Below, one piece after another: positions 53,801 to 62,723 of a stretch of DNA of 64,000 nt (its first letter is position 1; each line of letters opens with the position of its first letter). A program made the translations under genes and the position numbers. The notes under the pieces are model-generated. The model worked only from the letters and a program-made list of their open reading frames with translations, searched no databases and had not been told where the DNA came from. The stretch covers positions 1,736,001-1,800,000 of the forward strand of contig OY970329.1 of the NCBI GenBank assembly GCA_963717375.1. Reading direction: 5' to 3'. Origin of the DNA: VRUE01 sp963717375 (lineage in GTDB: Bacteria > Actinomycetota > Thermoleophilia > Solirubrobacterales > 70-9).

Positions 53801-54095
53801 GAACGGTGGCACTCCGAGGATCTACGACGCCCGCGTCAACGGCGGCTTTCCACCGCCAGAGCACACGGTCACCGAGCCGTGCACAGGCGATGCTTGCCAG
53901 AAGTCGCCAGGCGCTGCGCCGGAAGCTGCGCAGATCGCGAGCTCCTCGCTGAACGGCGCCGGCAACGTGCCGCAGAAAGTCAAGTGCCGCAAGGGCAGGT
54001 CCAGGGTCGTCCGTCGCGGCGAAGAACGGTGCGTGAAGAAGCACGGCCGGCCCAAGCACCGCCGAGCCGGCTCTAAGCGGGGGGCGTCTCGATGA
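50880..54095 (+). CDS. Giant secreted beta-propeller protein with four inserted Ig-like domains (surface family a)
   Basis: A 1071-residue protein. The signal peptide (SALLLALASCAIFAASLAAT) is followed at once by the family motif CPNAVFR...LPDCRAYELVSPEF (about 45-75); there is no NHL or FN3 part. Residues 80-310 are the first propeller blades. Residues 312-673 are four Ig-like modules with the GxxLTCxxGxWxxxPxFxYxWLRxGxxI and TYTVTxxDxGxxLQCxVTxxN patterns, inserted inside the propeller. Propeller blades resume (GGYVFYGDEG, DLFSFNIATG, RIYDARVNGGFP) to about 1000. The tail is basic (CRKGRSRVVRRGEERCVKKH). It starts at GTG 50880 after AGGAGAGAGC. Stop/start ATGA coupling joins it to the next gene. 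Confidence 0.82.
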   Translation: MRRHGKASTAESTQRQAGNRGSALLLALASCAIFAASLAATSASAATCPNAVFRTGPSAKLPDCRAYELVSPEFTSNRPVTSRNFSNIYNAFEYPLINEAGDSVIFNTLDGTIGNFPGNGFNDRYRAKRTANGWVSEYFNPTVDQTSRPMPGAVAADHSYEFVNAGLNEFYLEPESTLQAPFGGQEADYLRKPNGEFELIATGSLGTGQHAQGLLITPGASHIIFVSPTKLEPLAQENVSGFSPETPIGTIYDRTPAGPTKVVSLLPGNVTPSGKVTFVGASTDGTDVVFDNEPAYPRHRMYVRHDNTTTMEVTRSDGVQVGKRLTCNGGPTYQWLRNGAPIAGATNATYTVTADDEGAVLQCQAAASNSEGAALATSSTSLIVAPFAEKTPPGLGNSFTVSIEIAGGSASTAEVGKLLTCEPGSWEGSPAFSYRWFRDGVEIAGASTSTYTTLGSDQGTAIQCRVTGANPDGTVVGFSNATRITGSPPSATGDPSIANVTDPGSAPEVGDELSCSNGTWTNAPAFTYGWLRGGTPIGGASAGAYTVTPSDDGEALQCVVTGTNADGASQAVSERVVAEPQPGTAPPEMSAPGQVFGSAEVGSESFCASGTWTGEPTFAYQWLRNGVDIPTATSSSYTLTTADRDNVVECRVTATNAGGSVVSVMVGSGAGYVTKAVPNASASVREPGAIFAGAFGGYVFYGDEGQENRNDLEHPGDLFSFNIATGSTTRITNVGNATFAHVSGDGSHVYFISNSEIGGQGEAGEPNLYVWSRSDSSTKLVATVSTADLTYTGANLSSWTYAMSAPKEALYGLNNSNTRSTPDGSVFLFESSAQLTSFDNTEAAAEDCGEESSGGDGCIEIYRYDVADEELTCVSCPEGAGPATGEAAMAATAAAINPIAVLTQDGNTAFFESSEDLLPEDVNGSTDVYRWKKGAPLGLISTGQQATNSHLYGVTADGADAVFTTQETLLPQDENGGTPRIYDARVNGGFPPPEHTVTEPCTGDACQKSPGAAPEAAQIASSSLNGAGNVPQKVKCRKGRSRVVRRGEERCVKKHGRPKHRRAGSKRGASR

Positions 54096-57000
54096 GTGCG
54101 CGTAGGCAATCCGGCAACCGGGCGAGAGCTAACGCGAGCAAGGAGATGGCACAGATGGATTTCCGCACCTCGATGGGCCGAGATTCGCGTCGCCGTGGCC
54201 TAGTCGCAGCGCTGGTTTTGGCCGCGGCTCTCGTGGCCCTCGTCATGGTCGCGCCGGTGGCCGAGGCCGGCTATGAAGACTTCGCGCTCGAATCCTCGGA
54301 CGCGTCTCTTTCAACCGCGGAAGCCGGCGAGCATGCCGACTTCGAAACGCGCTGGACCTTCACCAAGGACCCGGTCGAATCGGCGGGCCCGGAGAACGTG
54401 CCGTGGGCCGCAATGCGCGACCTCGTCACCGAACTGCCCCCGGGACTGTTTGGGAACCCGGCGGCATTTCCGACCTGCGAAGTGACGAAGTTCGTGCCGT
54501 CGTCGTTTACCGGCAATTTCTGCCCCTCCGACACGCAGGTGGGAATCATCGAACCGGGCGCATCGGGGTTCTTCGCTCCTGGGCAGTATCAGACCCCCCT
54601 GATCAATCTCGAACCGCCCGCAGGCGACCCGCACATCGTCGCTCGCCTCGGCTTCGTCGCGGTGCTCTTTGCCGAGTACATCGACATCAGGCTCGACCCG
54701 AAGCGCAACGACGCCCTCACCGCGACCCTGGTCAGCTCGCCGTCGGTGGCGGCAGTGAGCGGTTCCTATAACCACTTCTGGGGCGTCCCCACCGACCCGA
54801 TCCATGACACTGAACGCTTCAACTGGCTTGAAGCACTCAGCTGTGGCGGCCAGTGCGGAGAACCGGTGGAAACCGGCCTGCCGCCGACGCCCTTCATGGC
54901 GAACCCGACCAGCTGCGGCCCTGCCGAAGTCGGTACCGCGGCCAGAAGCTATGAACGGCCGCAAGGGTTCGACTACGCCTTTGCCTCGCTGGCCGACATC
55001 GAAGGCTGCGACGCGGTGCCCTTCGAACCGACGCTCTCGCTTAAGCCGACGACGCGCAGTGCGGCGGCGTCCAGCGGCGTCGACGTCAGCCTGCAGATAC
55101 CCCAGGACGGGTTGACCGACCCCGAGGGCCGTGCCTCCGCGAACCTGAAGAAAGCGGTCGTGACGCTGCCCGAAGGTGTCTCTCTCAACGCATCGGCGGT
55201 CGAAGGCCTCGGCAGCTGCACCCAGCAGCAGATCGGCGTCGACCGGCTCGAGCGGCAGATAGTCGACGTCGGCGGCCGCGGCGCTCCGGTCGCACTTTCG
55301 TTCGAAGGGCAGAGCACCCCCGAGCTGCCGAAGTTCGCCACCGCCGCGCAGGTGCAGGCGGCACTGGAAGGGCTCTCCAGCGTCGGTCCCGGCGATCTCA
55401 CCGTCAGCGGCCTCGCCGGCGGGCCCTGGACCGTCGATTTCGGCGGCTCCTTCGCCGGCCGCGACGTGCCCTCGATTACCGGCGTCCACAGCGAGATGCA
55501 ACAAATCGCGCTCGCCTCGGAAGGCGGTGACTACACGCTCAGCTACGAAGGCGAAACAACGTCCTCAATCGCCTTCGATGCTGACGCGGCAGCCATTCAG
55601 GCCGCCCTTGAAGCGCTGCCGGCCATCGCGCCGGGCGATCTCGAAGTGACCGGCGGGCCGACCTTGGGCACCGCCGCCTGGACTCATCAGTCCTTCCACA
55701 TCGTCTTCGGAGGTGCGCTGATGGGGGCGAACGTGCCAGCGATCGCGGGCAATAACGTCCTCACTGGAGGCCCCGCAATCCTCTCCCTTTCCACGCTCAT
55801 CGAAGGCGGGTCGACCGCGTCGACCCACACGATCAAGCAGGGCGGCAGCCTCGACTTTGACGACGAAGCACCGCGCTGCCCCGAGTCCTCCAAGGTGGCA
55901 AGCGGCGAAATCACCACGCCGGTGCTCCATAACCCGCTCCGGGCCAGCGTCTACATCGCAAGTCAGGGCGACAACCCGTTCAACTCACTCTTCGCCGGCT
56001 ATCTAGTTGCCCAAGGCAGTGGCGTCATGATCAAGGTGCCGGCCAGGATCGACCTCGATCCGCGCAGCGGGCAGATTGTCACCACCTTCGACAACAACCC
56101 GCAGCAGCCGTTCAGCGATCTGGAGCTGCACTTCAAGGGCGGCAACCGCGGGCTGCTGACCACCCCTACCGAATGCGGCACCTATCGGAGCAGCTACGAA
56201 TTGACGCCGTGGTCCGGAACTCCACCGGTTACGAACACCAGCGAGTTCACGCTCAATGAAAACTGCGGGGCTAAGCCGTTTGCGCCGGGCTTCCACGCCG
56301 GCTCGAGCAGCGCCCTGGCCGGGTCGTTCAGCAACTTCACCACGCAGGTCACCCGTGACCCGGGCTCGCCTGCCCTGACGGGGATCTCCGTGAACCTGCC
56401 GCCCGGAGTCTCGGCGAGACTGGCCGGGATCCCGAGCTGCCCAGATTCCGCGCTCGCGAGCGTGCCCACCGGTCCCGGCACCGGAGCCGCTCAGATCGCC
56501 TCGCCCTCCTGCCCAGCGGCATCCCAGGTCGGTACGGTAGCGGCGGGAACGGGCTCCGGTCTGCCCTTCTACGTCAGGACCGGCAAGGTCTACCTGGCCG
56601 GCCCCTACAAAGGCGCGCCGCTCAGCCTGGCGGTGCTCACCCCGGCAGTGGCCGGTCCCTTCGACCTCGGCAACGTGCCGGTGCGGGTCCCGGTCACGCT
56701 TGACCCGGCCACCGCCCAGGTCCACGCCAAGTCAGACCCGCTGCCGACGATGCTGCAGGGCGTCCCGTTGGAACTGCGCGACGTGCGCGTCGTGCTCGAT
56801 CGCTCCGGCTTCGCGCTCAACCCGACCGACTGCAGCCCGGAGGCGACGACCGGGACGATCGAAGGCGCCGGGGGAGCGAGCGCCAGCGTCTCCGACCGCT
56901 TCCAGGTCGGCGAGTGCGCGGCGCTCGGGTTCAAACCGAAACTCTCGTTGAACTTTAAGGGCGGCACCACGCGGGGCAAGCACCCGGCGCTGACCGCGGT

Positions 57001-57541
57001 CCTGCGCCCGCGCCCGGGGGACGCCAACATCTCCAACCTCTCGGTTGTCTTCCCGAAAGCCGAGTTCCTCGACCAAAGCCACATCGGCACGGTCTGCACG
57101 CGGGTCCAGTTCGCCGCCGACCAGTGCCCGGCCGCTTCGGCTTACGGCACCGTCACCGCGACCACACCACTGCTCGAAGAACCGCTTCAGGGCAAGGTCT
57201 ACCTGCGCTCCAGCTCGCACGAACTACCCGACCTGGTCACCGACCTGCGCGGTCCGGCAGGCCGGCCGATCAGGCTCGAAGCGGTGGGCCGCATCGACAG
57301 CGTCCACGGTGGGCTACGCAGCAGCTTCGAATTCATTCCCGATGCCCCGATCACCAGGGTCGTCTTGAAAATGAAGGGCGGTCGTAAGGGCCTGCTGCAG
57401 AACAGCCGCAACATCTGCGCCACGACCTACAGCGCCACGGCGAACTTTGGCGCCCACAACGGTCGTGCCTACACGGCCCAGCCCGCGCTGCAAGCGAGCT
57501 GTCGCGGCAAGGGCAAGGGCAAACGGCACAGCGGACGATGA
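54092..57541 (+). CDS. Giant secreted LLxTPTxCG / VYLAGPYKG family protein with two inserted repeat domains (surface family b)
   Basis: A 1149-residue protein with a signal peptide (GLVAALVLAAALVALVMVAP). Family motifs: ELPPGLFGNPAAFPTCEVTK, FWGVPTDPIHDTERFNW, LLTTPTECGTY (about 690), SCPAASQVGTV, VYLAGPYKGAPLSLAVLTPA (about 833), LNPTDCSPEA, FLDQSHIGTVCTRVQFAADQ and PDAPITRVVLKMKGGRKGLL. Between about 395 and 565 there are two extra repeats (ALSFEGQS...VQAALEGL...LTVSGLAGGPWTVDFGG and TLSYEGET...IQAALEAL...LEVTGG...HIVFGG), absent from its paralogues. The end is basic (CRGKGKGKRHSGR). ATGA couples it to the genes on both sides. Confidence 0.82.
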   Translation: MSARRQSGNRARANASKEMAQMDFRTSMGRDSRRRGLVAALVLAAALVALVMVAPVAEAGYEDFALESSDASLSTAEAGEHADFETRWTFTKDPVESAGPENVPWAAMRDLVTELPPGLFGNPAAFPTCEVTKFVPSSFTGNFCPSDTQVGIIEPGASGFFAPGQYQTPLINLEPPAGDPHIVARLGFVAVLFAEYIDIRLDPKRNDALTATLVSSPSVAAVSGSYNHFWGVPTDPIHDTERFNWLEALSCGGQCGEPVETGLPPTPFMANPTSCGPAEVGTAARSYERPQGFDYAFASLADIEGCDAVPFEPTLSLKPTTRSAAASSGVDVSLQIPQDGLTDPEGRASANLKKAVVTLPEGVSLNASAVEGLGSCTQQQIGVDRLERQIVDVGGRGAPVALSFEGQSTPELPKFATAAQVQAALEGLSSVGPGDLTVSGLAGGPWTVDFGGSFAGRDVPSITGVHSEMQQIALASEGGDYTLSYEGETTSSIAFDADAAAIQAALEALPAIAPGDLEVTGGPTLGTAAWTHQSFHIVFGGALMGANVPAIAGNNVLTGGPAILSLSTLIEGGSTASTHTIKQGGSLDFDDEAPRCPESSKVASGEITTPVLHNPLRASVYIASQGDNPFNSLFAGYLVAQGSGVMIKVPARIDLDPRSGQIVTTFDNNPQQPFSDLELHFKGGNRGLLTTPTECGTYRSSYELTPWSGTPPVTNTSEFTLNENCGAKPFAPGFHAGSSSALAGSFSNFTTQVTRDPGSPALTGISVNLPPGVSARLAGIPSCPDSALASVPTGPGTGAAQIASPSCPAASQVGTVAAGTGSGLPFYVRTGKVYLAGPYKGAPLSLAVLTPAVAGPFDLGNVPVRVPVTLDPATAQVHAKSDPLPTMLQGVPLELRDVRVVLDRSGFALNPTDCSPEATTGTIEGAGGASASVSDRFQVGECAALGFKPKLSLNFKGGTTRGKHPALTAVLRPRPGDANISNLSVVFPKAEFLDQSHIGTVCTRVQFAADQCPAASAYGTVTATTPLLEEPLQGKVYLRSSSHELPDLVTDLRGPAGRPIRLEAVGRIDSVHGGLRSSFEFIPDAPITRVVLKMKGGRKGLLQNSRNICATTYSATANFGAHNGRAYTAQPALQASCRGKGKGKRHSGR

Positions 57542-59487
57542 AGACGCGACCCAGGCACCGCCGCTCGTTGGCCGGCGGCGCCCTCGTGCTCTTCGCCTTG
57601 GTCGGCCCGCTCGCTGCATCCGTGAACGCCGCCCTGCCGGACGGTCGCGGCTGGGAGATGGTCTCGCCGGTCGACAAGAACGGCGGCACGGTTGACCCGC
57701 CAGGGGCGGTCGCGGGCGGCGGCGTGCTGCAGGCGGCCGCGGGCGGCGGCGCCATCACCTATGGCTCCCGTGCCTCCTTCGCCGGCGGTGCGGGTGCGCC
57801 GCCGGCGAGCCAGTACGTCTCCACCCGTGGCGGCGGCGGTTGGTCGGCGCAGAACATCACCGTGCCGATCTTCTCCGGCAGCTACGACCTGACTGACGAA
57901 GGTGTGCCCTGGCAGCTCTTTGCGCCGGATCTCGCCCGCGGTCTGATGCTGAACGGCGACCACTGCCGTGGGGAGGCGAGCAGCTGCGCGGTCGCGAACC
58001 CGCCGCTTGCGGGTACCGATGCGCCGGAGGGCTTCCAGGACTATTACCTGCGCGAAGGGGGCGGTTACGAAGCGCTCCTCGGCAGCGCCGACATCGCCGG
58101 CCGCGGACTCGACCCGGCGAGCTTCGACCTGCGCTTCGCCGGCTCCTCGCCGGACCTGAAGACCGTGGTGCTCTCGACCTGCTCGGCGCTCACCAGTGAT
58201 GCCGGCGTCGGCTGTGGCTCCAGCAAAGCGAACCTCTACAAGTGGACTAAGGCAACGGGGTCCCTGAGTCTGATCAACACCTTGCCGGGCGCCGCCCTGG
58301 CGGCCGATGCGGGAGCTGTCTCAGCCGATGGCTCGCGCATCTACTGGAAGGACCTCACGAGCGGAAACCTCGAGCTGCGTGAAGGCGCGACCAGCACGCA
58401 GGTCGACGGCGCGGCCGGGGGAGGGGGCACGCTGGAGACCACCTCGGCCGACGGCGCGGTTGCCTTCTACTCCAAGGCGGGGCACCTCTGGCGACGGGTC
58501 GGGGGCACGAGCACTGACATCACTCCTTCCGGTGGCGTCCTCGGCGTCCTCGGGGCGGCCGCCGACGGTTCCGCCGTCTACTTCCAGGACGGTTCGGGTC
58601 TGGAGCGCTGGGCCTCCGGCGCGACCACCACGGTCGCCGCCGGCGCCACCGCGGCCGACGCCAGCACCTGGCCGCCGAGCGCCGGTGCCGCCAGGGTGAG
58701 CGCCGAAGGGACGAAGCTGCTCTTCCTCTCGAAGGCCCAGCTCACCGGCTACAACAACACCGACAAAATCACGGGTCAACCCGACTCCGAGGTCTTCCTC
58801 TACGACGCGAGCGCGCCCAAACTGAGCTGCGTCTCCTGCAATCAGATCGCCGGCAAACGCCCGATCGGTCCCTCGAGCATCCCCGGCGCGAGCGTCAACG
58901 GGACCGCCCCGGGCTCGGTCGGCTCCTACAAGCCCCGCGCGCTCTCGGCAAACGGTCGCCGCGTCTTCTTCGACTCCGCCGACGCGCTGGTCAGCGCCGA
59001 CTCCAACTCCATCCCCTCGACCGGCGCGGGCATCCCCGACGTCTACCAATGGGAGGCGCAGGGAGAAGGCAGCTGCACACAGTCCACCGGCTGCGTCGCG
59101 ATCCTCTCCAGCGGTCCCTCGCCCCAGGGAGCTTCATTCGTCGATGCCTCCGCCGACGGCGCCGACGCCTATTTCCTCACCGACGCCTCACTGCTCGGCT
59201 CCGACCGCGGCTCGGGGGACGTCTATGACGCGCGCATCGGTGGCGGCTTTGCCGAACCCGCCGCGCCGATCCCTTGCGAAGGCGATGCCTGCCAGATCCT
59301 GCCCTCGGCGCCTTCCGAACCGGGGCTGGCCACGCTCGCCGCGGGCGCCGGCAACCCGCCCGTCAGCTACCGCAAGTACTGCCGCAAGGGTTACGTCAAG
59401 CGCAAGGGTATCTGCGTAAAGAAGGGCGAAAGGCAGCACCGGCGCGCCCACCCCAAACGCTCTCAAAAGCAGGGAGGCAAACGGTGA
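57538..59487 (+). CDS. Secreted beta-propeller protein, minimal form (surface family a)
   Basis: A 649-residue protein with a signal peptide (SLAGGALVLFALVGPLAASV). The family motif is a simpler LPDGRGWEMVSPVDKNGG directly after it. The whole body is a PD40/TolB-like propeller (DGSRIYWKDLTSG, DGSAVYFQDGSG, GRRVFFDSADALVSAD, DVYDARIGGGF) with no NHL, FN3 or Ig modules. The tail holds YCRKGYVKRKGICVKKGERQ then HRRAHPKRSQKQ. It is likely the basic building unit of family a. Stop/start overlaps (ATGA before, GTGA after) couple it to its neighbours. Confidence 0.82.
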   Translation: MKTRPRHRRSLAGGALVLFALVGPLAASVNAALPDGRGWEMVSPVDKNGGTVDPPGAVAGGGVLQAAAGGGAITYGSRASFAGGAGAPPASQYVSTRGGGGWSAQNITVPIFSGSYDLTDEGVPWQLFAPDLARGLMLNGDHCRGEASSCAVANPPLAGTDAPEGFQDYYLREGGGYEALLGSADIAGRGLDPASFDLRFAGSSPDLKTVVLSTCSALTSDAGVGCGSSKANLYKWTKATGSLSLINTLPGAALAADAGAVSADGSRIYWKDLTSGNLELREGATSTQVDGAAGGGGTLETTSADGAVAFYSKAGHLWRRVGGTSTDITPSGGVLGVLGAAADGSAVYFQDGSGLERWASGATTTVAAGATAADASTWPPSAGAARVSAEGTKLLFLSKAQLTGYNNTDKITGQPDSEVFLYDASAPKLSCVSCNQIAGKRPIGPSSIPGASVNGTAPGSVGSYKPRALSANGRRVFFDSADALVSADSNSIPSTGAGIPDVYQWEAQGEGSCTQSTGCVAILSSGPSPQGASFVDASADGADAYFLTDASLLGSDRGSGDVYDARIGGGFAEPAAPIPCEGDACQILPSAPSEPGLATLAAGAGNPPVSYRKYCRKGYVKRKGICVKKGERQHRRAHPKRSQKQGGKR

Positions 59488-62400
59488 GGCGACCGACCGC
59501 CACGCGACGGACCATGAAGCGGCTTGGCATCGTCGCGGCATCGCTCTCGGCAGCGTTCGCTTTTTGCACTGCTTCGGCAAGCGCCGCGCCGCCCACCCTC
59601 GGGCCCGTTTCTGTGACTGACATCCAGGGTGTCTCGGCATTGCTCAAGGGCAAGGTGAACCCGCAGGGGCTCGCCACTACCTACCGCTTCGAATATTCCA
59701 CCGCACCCAACTTCGCCGGGGCGGTGAAAACGGCGGATCGGCCGGCAGGCTCCGTGTCGGCAGAAGAAGAAGCGCGGGCGGCGATCGCCGGCCTCACCCC
59801 GAACACGACCTGGTACTACCGGCTCGTCGCGTCCAACTCATCGGGCACGACCGTCGGTAGCGTCGGCGCGGGCACGGCGGCGAGCTTCGAAACAACGAAG
59901 GGCTTCGGCTTCCTACCGGGCGATCAAGGCTTCGACGCGGCGGCGATCGCCAGCGGTGGCGAAGCGGCGACGCTGGCCGGCTCCCACCCGTACCAGCTCT
60001 CCTTCACGGTCAACCTGAATCAGGGCGGGGAATTCGAGGGGCAGCCGGGCGCGATCTTCCCCGACGGCGATCTGCGCAACCTGCGGATCGAGATGCCGAG
60101 CGGCATGATTCTCAACCCCTCCGTGTTGCCGGCCTGCACCCAGGCGCAGTTCCACACACCGCGCAGCTCGCCCTTCGAAGCCAGCCGCTCCGGGGAGAGC
60201 TGCCCCGACAACACCCAGCTAGGCACCGTCGCGGTGAAGACGGGCGGCGGCGAGCGGACCTTCGGCCTCTTCAACCTGGAATCGGCACCCGGGCTCGCCG
60301 CCCAGTTCGGCTTCGCGCCCTTCGGCTCGCCGATCGCCCTCGACGTCGAGCTCGGCGCCAATCCCGACGGCTCCTACGCGCTGGTGCTGACGGGCAAGAA
60401 CATCCCCCAATCGCTCGACACATACGGACTCGGGTTGTCGCTTTGGGGGACGCCGTGGGCCGCCTCCCACAACGCCGAACGGGGCAACTGCCTGAATGAG
60501 GCGGAACCGACTTTCCCCTGGGCCAAATGCTCGGTGGGGGAACCGGCCAAAGACCTCCCACTCGCCTATCTCAGCTTGCCGCCGAAGTGCTCTGGGCCGC
60601 TTACGTTCAATGCCTTCGCAAGCTCTTGGCAGCAACCCGCCCAGGTCGCCGCTAGCGCAGTCAGTCGCAACAAAGCCGGCCAGCCGGCGGGGATGAAATG
60701 CGAATTCCTCCAGTTCAACCCCGAAGTGGTGGGTCACCTGGACAACACCAGCGCCTCCTCTCCGAGCGGCTTCGTCTTTCGCCTCAACGTCAACCACGCC
60801 CGGCTCACCAACCCGGAATTCACCAACACCGCTCCGCCCGAGGCAGCGAACGTGACCCTGCCCGAGGGCACGACGCTGAACCCCTCGGTGGGGGCGGGGC
60901 TCGGGGTCTGCGACCCGGCGCAGTTTGCCGCCGAGACCGCGCTGAACGGAGAGGGCAGCGGTTGCCCCGCCAACTCGAAGATCGGCACCCTGCGGGTTCA
61001 CACTCCGATCTTCAGCGACCTGCTCAGCGGCGCGGTCTACTTGGCAAAGCCCAACGACCCGGCGACGCCGACACCCGGGACCGAGAACCCCTTCGACACC
61101 CTGATCTCGATCTACATGCTCGCCAAGTCGCCACAGCGCGGGGTAATGGTGAAGCTGGCGGGAAAGCTCGTCCCCAATCCGCAGGATGGCACCCTCACCG
61201 CAAGCTTCGACAACCTTCCACAGCTTCCGTACACCGAACTGGAAGTGAGCTTCCGCTCCGGCCAGCGCTCCTTCCTGATCACCCCACCGAGGTGCGGTTA
61301 CGTCGACACGCGGATAGGACTCACTCCCTGGGGCAATGGAGAAAACCTCGACGCCGACAGCTTCACGCTGATCAAAACTGGCATCGGCGGTGGGCCGTGC
61401 CCTTCGGGCACGCCGCCGTTCGAACCGAGCGTCACCTCGGGTGCGGTCAACTCCAACGTCAACTCCTTCACCCCCTACTTCGTCCATATCTCTCGTCGCG
61501 ACACCGAACAGGAGCTCACCTCCTACTCACTCGTCCTGCCGAAGGGAGTCACCGGCAAGCTGGCCGGAGTGGTGAGGTGCCCCGACGCCGCGATCGCGGC
61601 GGCAAAGGCAAAGCGGGGCTTCGCCGAGGCGGCCAGTCCCTCCTGTCCGGCATCGAGCCAGGTGGGGCACACCATCACCGGATATGGAGTCGGCTCATCG
61701 CTCACCTACACCGAAGGCAAGGTCTACCTCGCCGGCCCTTACCACGGCGCGCCGCTGTCCCTGGTCACGATCAACCCGGCCACGGTTGGGCCCTTCGATC
61801 TGGGCACGGTCGTTATCCGCTCGGCCTTTCAGATCGACCCGCGCACGGCGCAGCTGCGGATCGACTCGAGTGCCTCGGATCCGATCCCGCACATCCTCGA
61901 CGGAGTCGTCTTGCACCTGCGCGAGGTCCGCATCTACGTCGATCGGCCCGAATTCACTCACAACCCATCGAGCTGCGAGGCATCGCAGCTGAGCTCCACG
62001 CTGACCGGCTCGGGGGCGACGTTCGCCAATCCCGCCGACGATTCCACCGCGACCCCCTCCAGCTACTTCCAGCTGCTCAACTGCCGCGTCCTCGGCTTCC
62101 AGCCGCGCCTCGGAGTGCGCCTGCGGGGCGGCACGCATCGCGGTGACTACCCGCAGTTGCGCACAACCTTCGCCGCCCGCGGCCCCAACGACTCCAACCT
62201 GAAGGAGATCGCTGTGGTCATTCCTCGCCAGGAGTTCCTCGCCCAAGAACACATCCGCGGCATCTGCGGCAAGGCCCAATTCTCAAATCGCAACTGCCCG
62301 GCGGACTCGATCTACGGCTCCGCTGTCGCCTACACGCCGCTGCTCGACGAACCCTTGCGCGGCAACGTCTATCTGCGTTCCTCCAGCGGGGCCCTGCCGG

Positions 62401-62723
62401 ACCTCGTCGCCGACCTCTACAGCGGCTCGATCCGGATCGTGCTGGAAGGCAAGATCGGACCGGGTAAGAAAGGCGGGATCAGGGCCTTCTTCAGCGATCT
62501 GCCCGACGAGCCGGTCAGCAGGTTCACGATGACGCTCTTCGGCGGCAAACGCGGCCTCTTGGTCAACTCCGCCGACATCTGCGACACGCCGCCGGTCTCA
62601 AACGTGAAAGCGATAGCCCAGAACAACATGGGGGCTGTGTTCACCAGCAAATTGAGGGGTCAGTGCAGTCAGAAGAAGACGCATAGCCATCGTGGTGGCG
62701 GGGGAAAGGGAGGTAGGCGATGA
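59484..62723 (+). CDS. Giant secreted VYLAGPYHG family protein with N-terminal FN3-like domain (surface family b)
   Basis: A 1079-residue protein with a signal peptide (LGIVAASLSAAFAFCTASAS). Residues 36-140 are one FN3-like domain (VNPQGLATTYRFEYS ... TTWYYRLVASNSSGT), a module otherwise found in family a here. The rest has the family b motifs: EMPSGMILNPSVLPACTQAQ, LWGTPWAASHNAERGNCL, SFLITPPRCGYVDT, SCPASSQVGHT, VYLAGPYHGAPLSLVTI (about 747), FLAQEHIRGICGKAQFSNRN and PDEPVSRFTMTLFGGKRGLL; the end is basic (KKTHSHRGGGGKGGRR). GTG 59484 overlaps the previous stop and follows AGGGAGG; an ATG at 59514 is in frame. Confidence 0.82.
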   Translation: MRRPTATRRTMKRLGIVAASLSAAFAFCTASASAAPPTLGPVSVTDIQGVSALLKGKVNPQGLATTYRFEYSTAPNFAGAVKTADRPAGSVSAEEEARAAIAGLTPNTTWYYRLVASNSSGTTVGSVGAGTAASFETTKGFGFLPGDQGFDAAAIASGGEAATLAGSHPYQLSFTVNLNQGGEFEGQPGAIFPDGDLRNLRIEMPSGMILNPSVLPACTQAQFHTPRSSPFEASRSGESCPDNTQLGTVAVKTGGGERTFGLFNLESAPGLAAQFGFAPFGSPIALDVELGANPDGSYALVLTGKNIPQSLDTYGLGLSLWGTPWAASHNAERGNCLNEAEPTFPWAKCSVGEPAKDLPLAYLSLPPKCSGPLTFNAFASSWQQPAQVAASAVSRNKAGQPAGMKCEFLQFNPEVVGHLDNTSASSPSGFVFRLNVNHARLTNPEFTNTAPPEAANVTLPEGTTLNPSVGAGLGVCDPAQFAAETALNGEGSGCPANSKIGTLRVHTPIFSDLLSGAVYLAKPNDPATPTPGTENPFDTLISIYMLAKSPQRGVMVKLAGKLVPNPQDGTLTASFDNLPQLPYTELEVSFRSGQRSFLITPPRCGYVDTRIGLTPWGNGENLDADSFTLIKTGIGGGPCPSGTPPFEPSVTSGAVNSNVNSFTPYFVHISRRDTEQELTSYSLVLPKGVTGKLAGVVRCPDAAIAAAKAKRGFAEAASPSCPASSQVGHTITGYGVGSSLTYTEGKVYLAGPYHGAPLSLVTINPATVGPFDLGTVVIRSAFQIDPRTAQLRIDSSASDPIPHILDGVVLHLREVRIYVDRPEFTHNPSSCEASQLSSTLTGSGATFANPADDSTATPSSYFQLLNCRVLGFQPRLGVRLRGGTHRGDYPQLRTTFAARGPNDSNLKEIAVVIPRQEFLAQEHIRGICGKAQFSNRNCPADSIYGSAVAYTPLLDEPLRGNVYLRSSSGALPDLVADLYSGSIRIVLEGKIGPGKKGGIRAFFSDLPDEPVSRFTMTLFGGKRGLLVNSADICDTPPVSNVKAIAQNNMGAVFTSKLRGQCSQKKTHSHRGGGGKGGRR

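Noticed and set aside
54311..55504. 397-residue open frame antisense to the surface protein at 54092
   Set aside because: Shadow frame with no signal or motif.
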